Source of the DNA: Prostheceraeus crozeri
Lineage: Eukaryota; Platyhelminthes; Polycladida; Euryleptidae
Assembly: GCA_907163375.1 (NCBI GenBank)
Contig: CAJQUW010007461.1
Location: forward strand, 284,177 to 348,176
Length of the DNA: 64,000 nt
Direction of reading: 5' to 3'
Under the pieces are notes generated by a model. It did no database searches and was not told the DNA's origin. It saw only the letters and a program-made list of their open reading frames with translations. Position 1 is the first letter of the stretch. Every line of letters begins with the position of its first letter. Positions 62,941-64,000 of this stretch are shown piece after piece. The position numbers were made by a program, and so were the translations under genes.

Positions 62941-64000
62941 AATCGGGGGGGGCGATTGGCGCAGGCCGTTTAGCGCAATGAGCCAAAACATCCCAAATTC
63001 GCTGTTAACTATGTTTATTCAAAAATGTTGAAAATGTTTTTTCGCGATTGAACTGCCTACGGATGTAGAATTTGACGCTGATTCCAAATTGGTCTCAGAT
63101 CTGCCATTGGAGTCAGCGTTTTAGCCGCTAGAGCCCACAACATCCCAAATTCGCGTTAACACTGTCGTTTATTCTAAAAATGTTGAAAATTTTTTTTTCG
63201 CGATTGAACTGCTACGGATGGTAGAATTTGACGTGATTCATTGGTTCGATGCCATTGGGCAGCGTTTAGCGCTTAGAGCCAAAACATCCCAAATTCGCCG
63301 TTAACACTGTCGTTATTCAAAAATGTTGAAAATTTTTTTTTCGCCGATTGAAATGCCTACGGATGTAGAATTTGACGTGATTCCAAATTGGTCTCAGATT
63401 GCATTGGAGCAGCCGTTTAGCCGCTAGAGCCCAAAAATCCAAATGCGTTAACACTGTGTTTATTCAAAAATGTTGAAATTTTTTTTTCGACGATTGAACT
63501 GCCTACGGATGTAGAATTTGACGTGATTCCAAATTGGTCCTCAGATCTGCCATTGGCGCAGCCGTTTAGCCGCTAGAGCCAAACATCCCAAATTCGCGTT
63601 AACACTGTCGTTTATTCAAAAATGTTGAAATTTTTTTTCGCCGATTGAATGCTACGGATGTAGAATTGACGTGTTCCAAATTGGTCTCAGATCTGCATTG
63701 GAGCAGTTCGTTTCGCGACAGAGCCCAACAATCCCACAATTCGCCGTTAAAACTGTCGTTTATTCACACAAATGTAGAAAATTTTAATTCGCGATTGAGC
63801 TGCTACGGATGTAGAAATTGACGAGATTCCACATCAGGTCTCAGAATCAGCCATTGGAGCAGCGTTTCGGCTTAGAGCCCAACACAACCAAATCGCCGTT
63901 AACATGTCGTTTATTCAAAAAATGTTGACATTTTTTTATTCGACGCTTAGCGTTGCTCGAGATGTAGACATTGCGCGAGCTTCAAATCTGGTTCAGATCT
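62941..64000 (+). repeat. Satellite array, part 3 (partly recovered quality, runs off window)
   Basis: About seven monomers closer to consensus than the preceding 10 kb, for example about 63050-63140 with GAACTGCCTACGG, TAGAATTTGACGCTG and TTAGCCGCTAGAGCCC intact. Scattered C losses and A-to-C changes continue. The array carries on past the window edge. Confidence 0.88.
62945..62952 (+). repeat. G8 run inside a degraded monomer
   Basis: Eight G residues replace the TGGTCTCAGATCTGCC segment between CAAATC and CGATTGGCGCAG. Confidence 0.85.

Noticed and set aside
42909-64000. CpG deamination or RIP as the cause of degradation
   Set aside because: CG-containing segments such as TTCGCG and TACGGATG persist, and the dominant changes are C loss, A-to-C and T-to-A, not C-to-T or G-to-A.
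1-64000. tRNA, rRNA, 5S or snRNA genes
   Set aside because: I saw no cloverleaf, A/B-box pair, conserved rRNA segment or snRNA motif in any region; the 156-bp unit does not resemble 5S rDNA.

Overview
This window contains no gene that I can support. It is 64 kb of eukaryotic repeat DNA: interstitial TTAGGG-type tracts, a very large satellite array, one non-satellite insert, and a second, badly degraded stretch of the same satellite. The TTAGGG-like tracts and the long homogeneous tandem array point to a eukaryote with vertebrate-type telomere repeats. That repeat occurs in vertebrates, many invertebrates, many fungi and some protists, so I do not name a species. The setting is most likely subtelomeric or pericentromeric heterochromatin.

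Layout. (1) 1-2350: seven degenerate TTAGGG tracts of about 100-330 bp, separated by a roughly 155-bp unit ('linker unit'). The G-rich strand is the + strand throughout. (2) 2351-41688: about 250 head-to-tail copies of a 156-bp satellite. The left edge carries a GAACTG/TTAGCCGC variant that grades into a nearly invariant GAGCTG/TTAGACGC core. A small divergent block lies at 7241-7770. A larger block at about 32460-36690 is built mostly of a 166-bp subfamily. (3) 41689 to about 42908: a pyrimidine-rich insert with about 22 copies of CTCAG that interrupts one monomer. (4) About 42909-64000: the same satellite, but almost every copy carries indels and substitutions. The changes are biased: loss of C, A-to-C and T-to-A dominate, while G is mostly spared.

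How the parts relate. The linker unit, the 166-bp subfamily and the 156-bp monomer are recognisably the same sequence, so the satellite and the telomere-linked unit share an ancestor. The 166-bp subfamily keeps linker-like features that the 156-bp form lacks, so it looks intermediate. Within the degraded stretch, two landmark monomers recur three times at the same relative spacing between 57.9 and 62.3 kb: one with an insertion of about 45 bp and one shortened. This shows a real higher-order repeat beneath what otherwise resembles sequencing noise.

Limits. Alignments and counts were made by eye. Whether the degraded half is genuine decay or uncorrected long-read sequence cannot be settled from this window alone.
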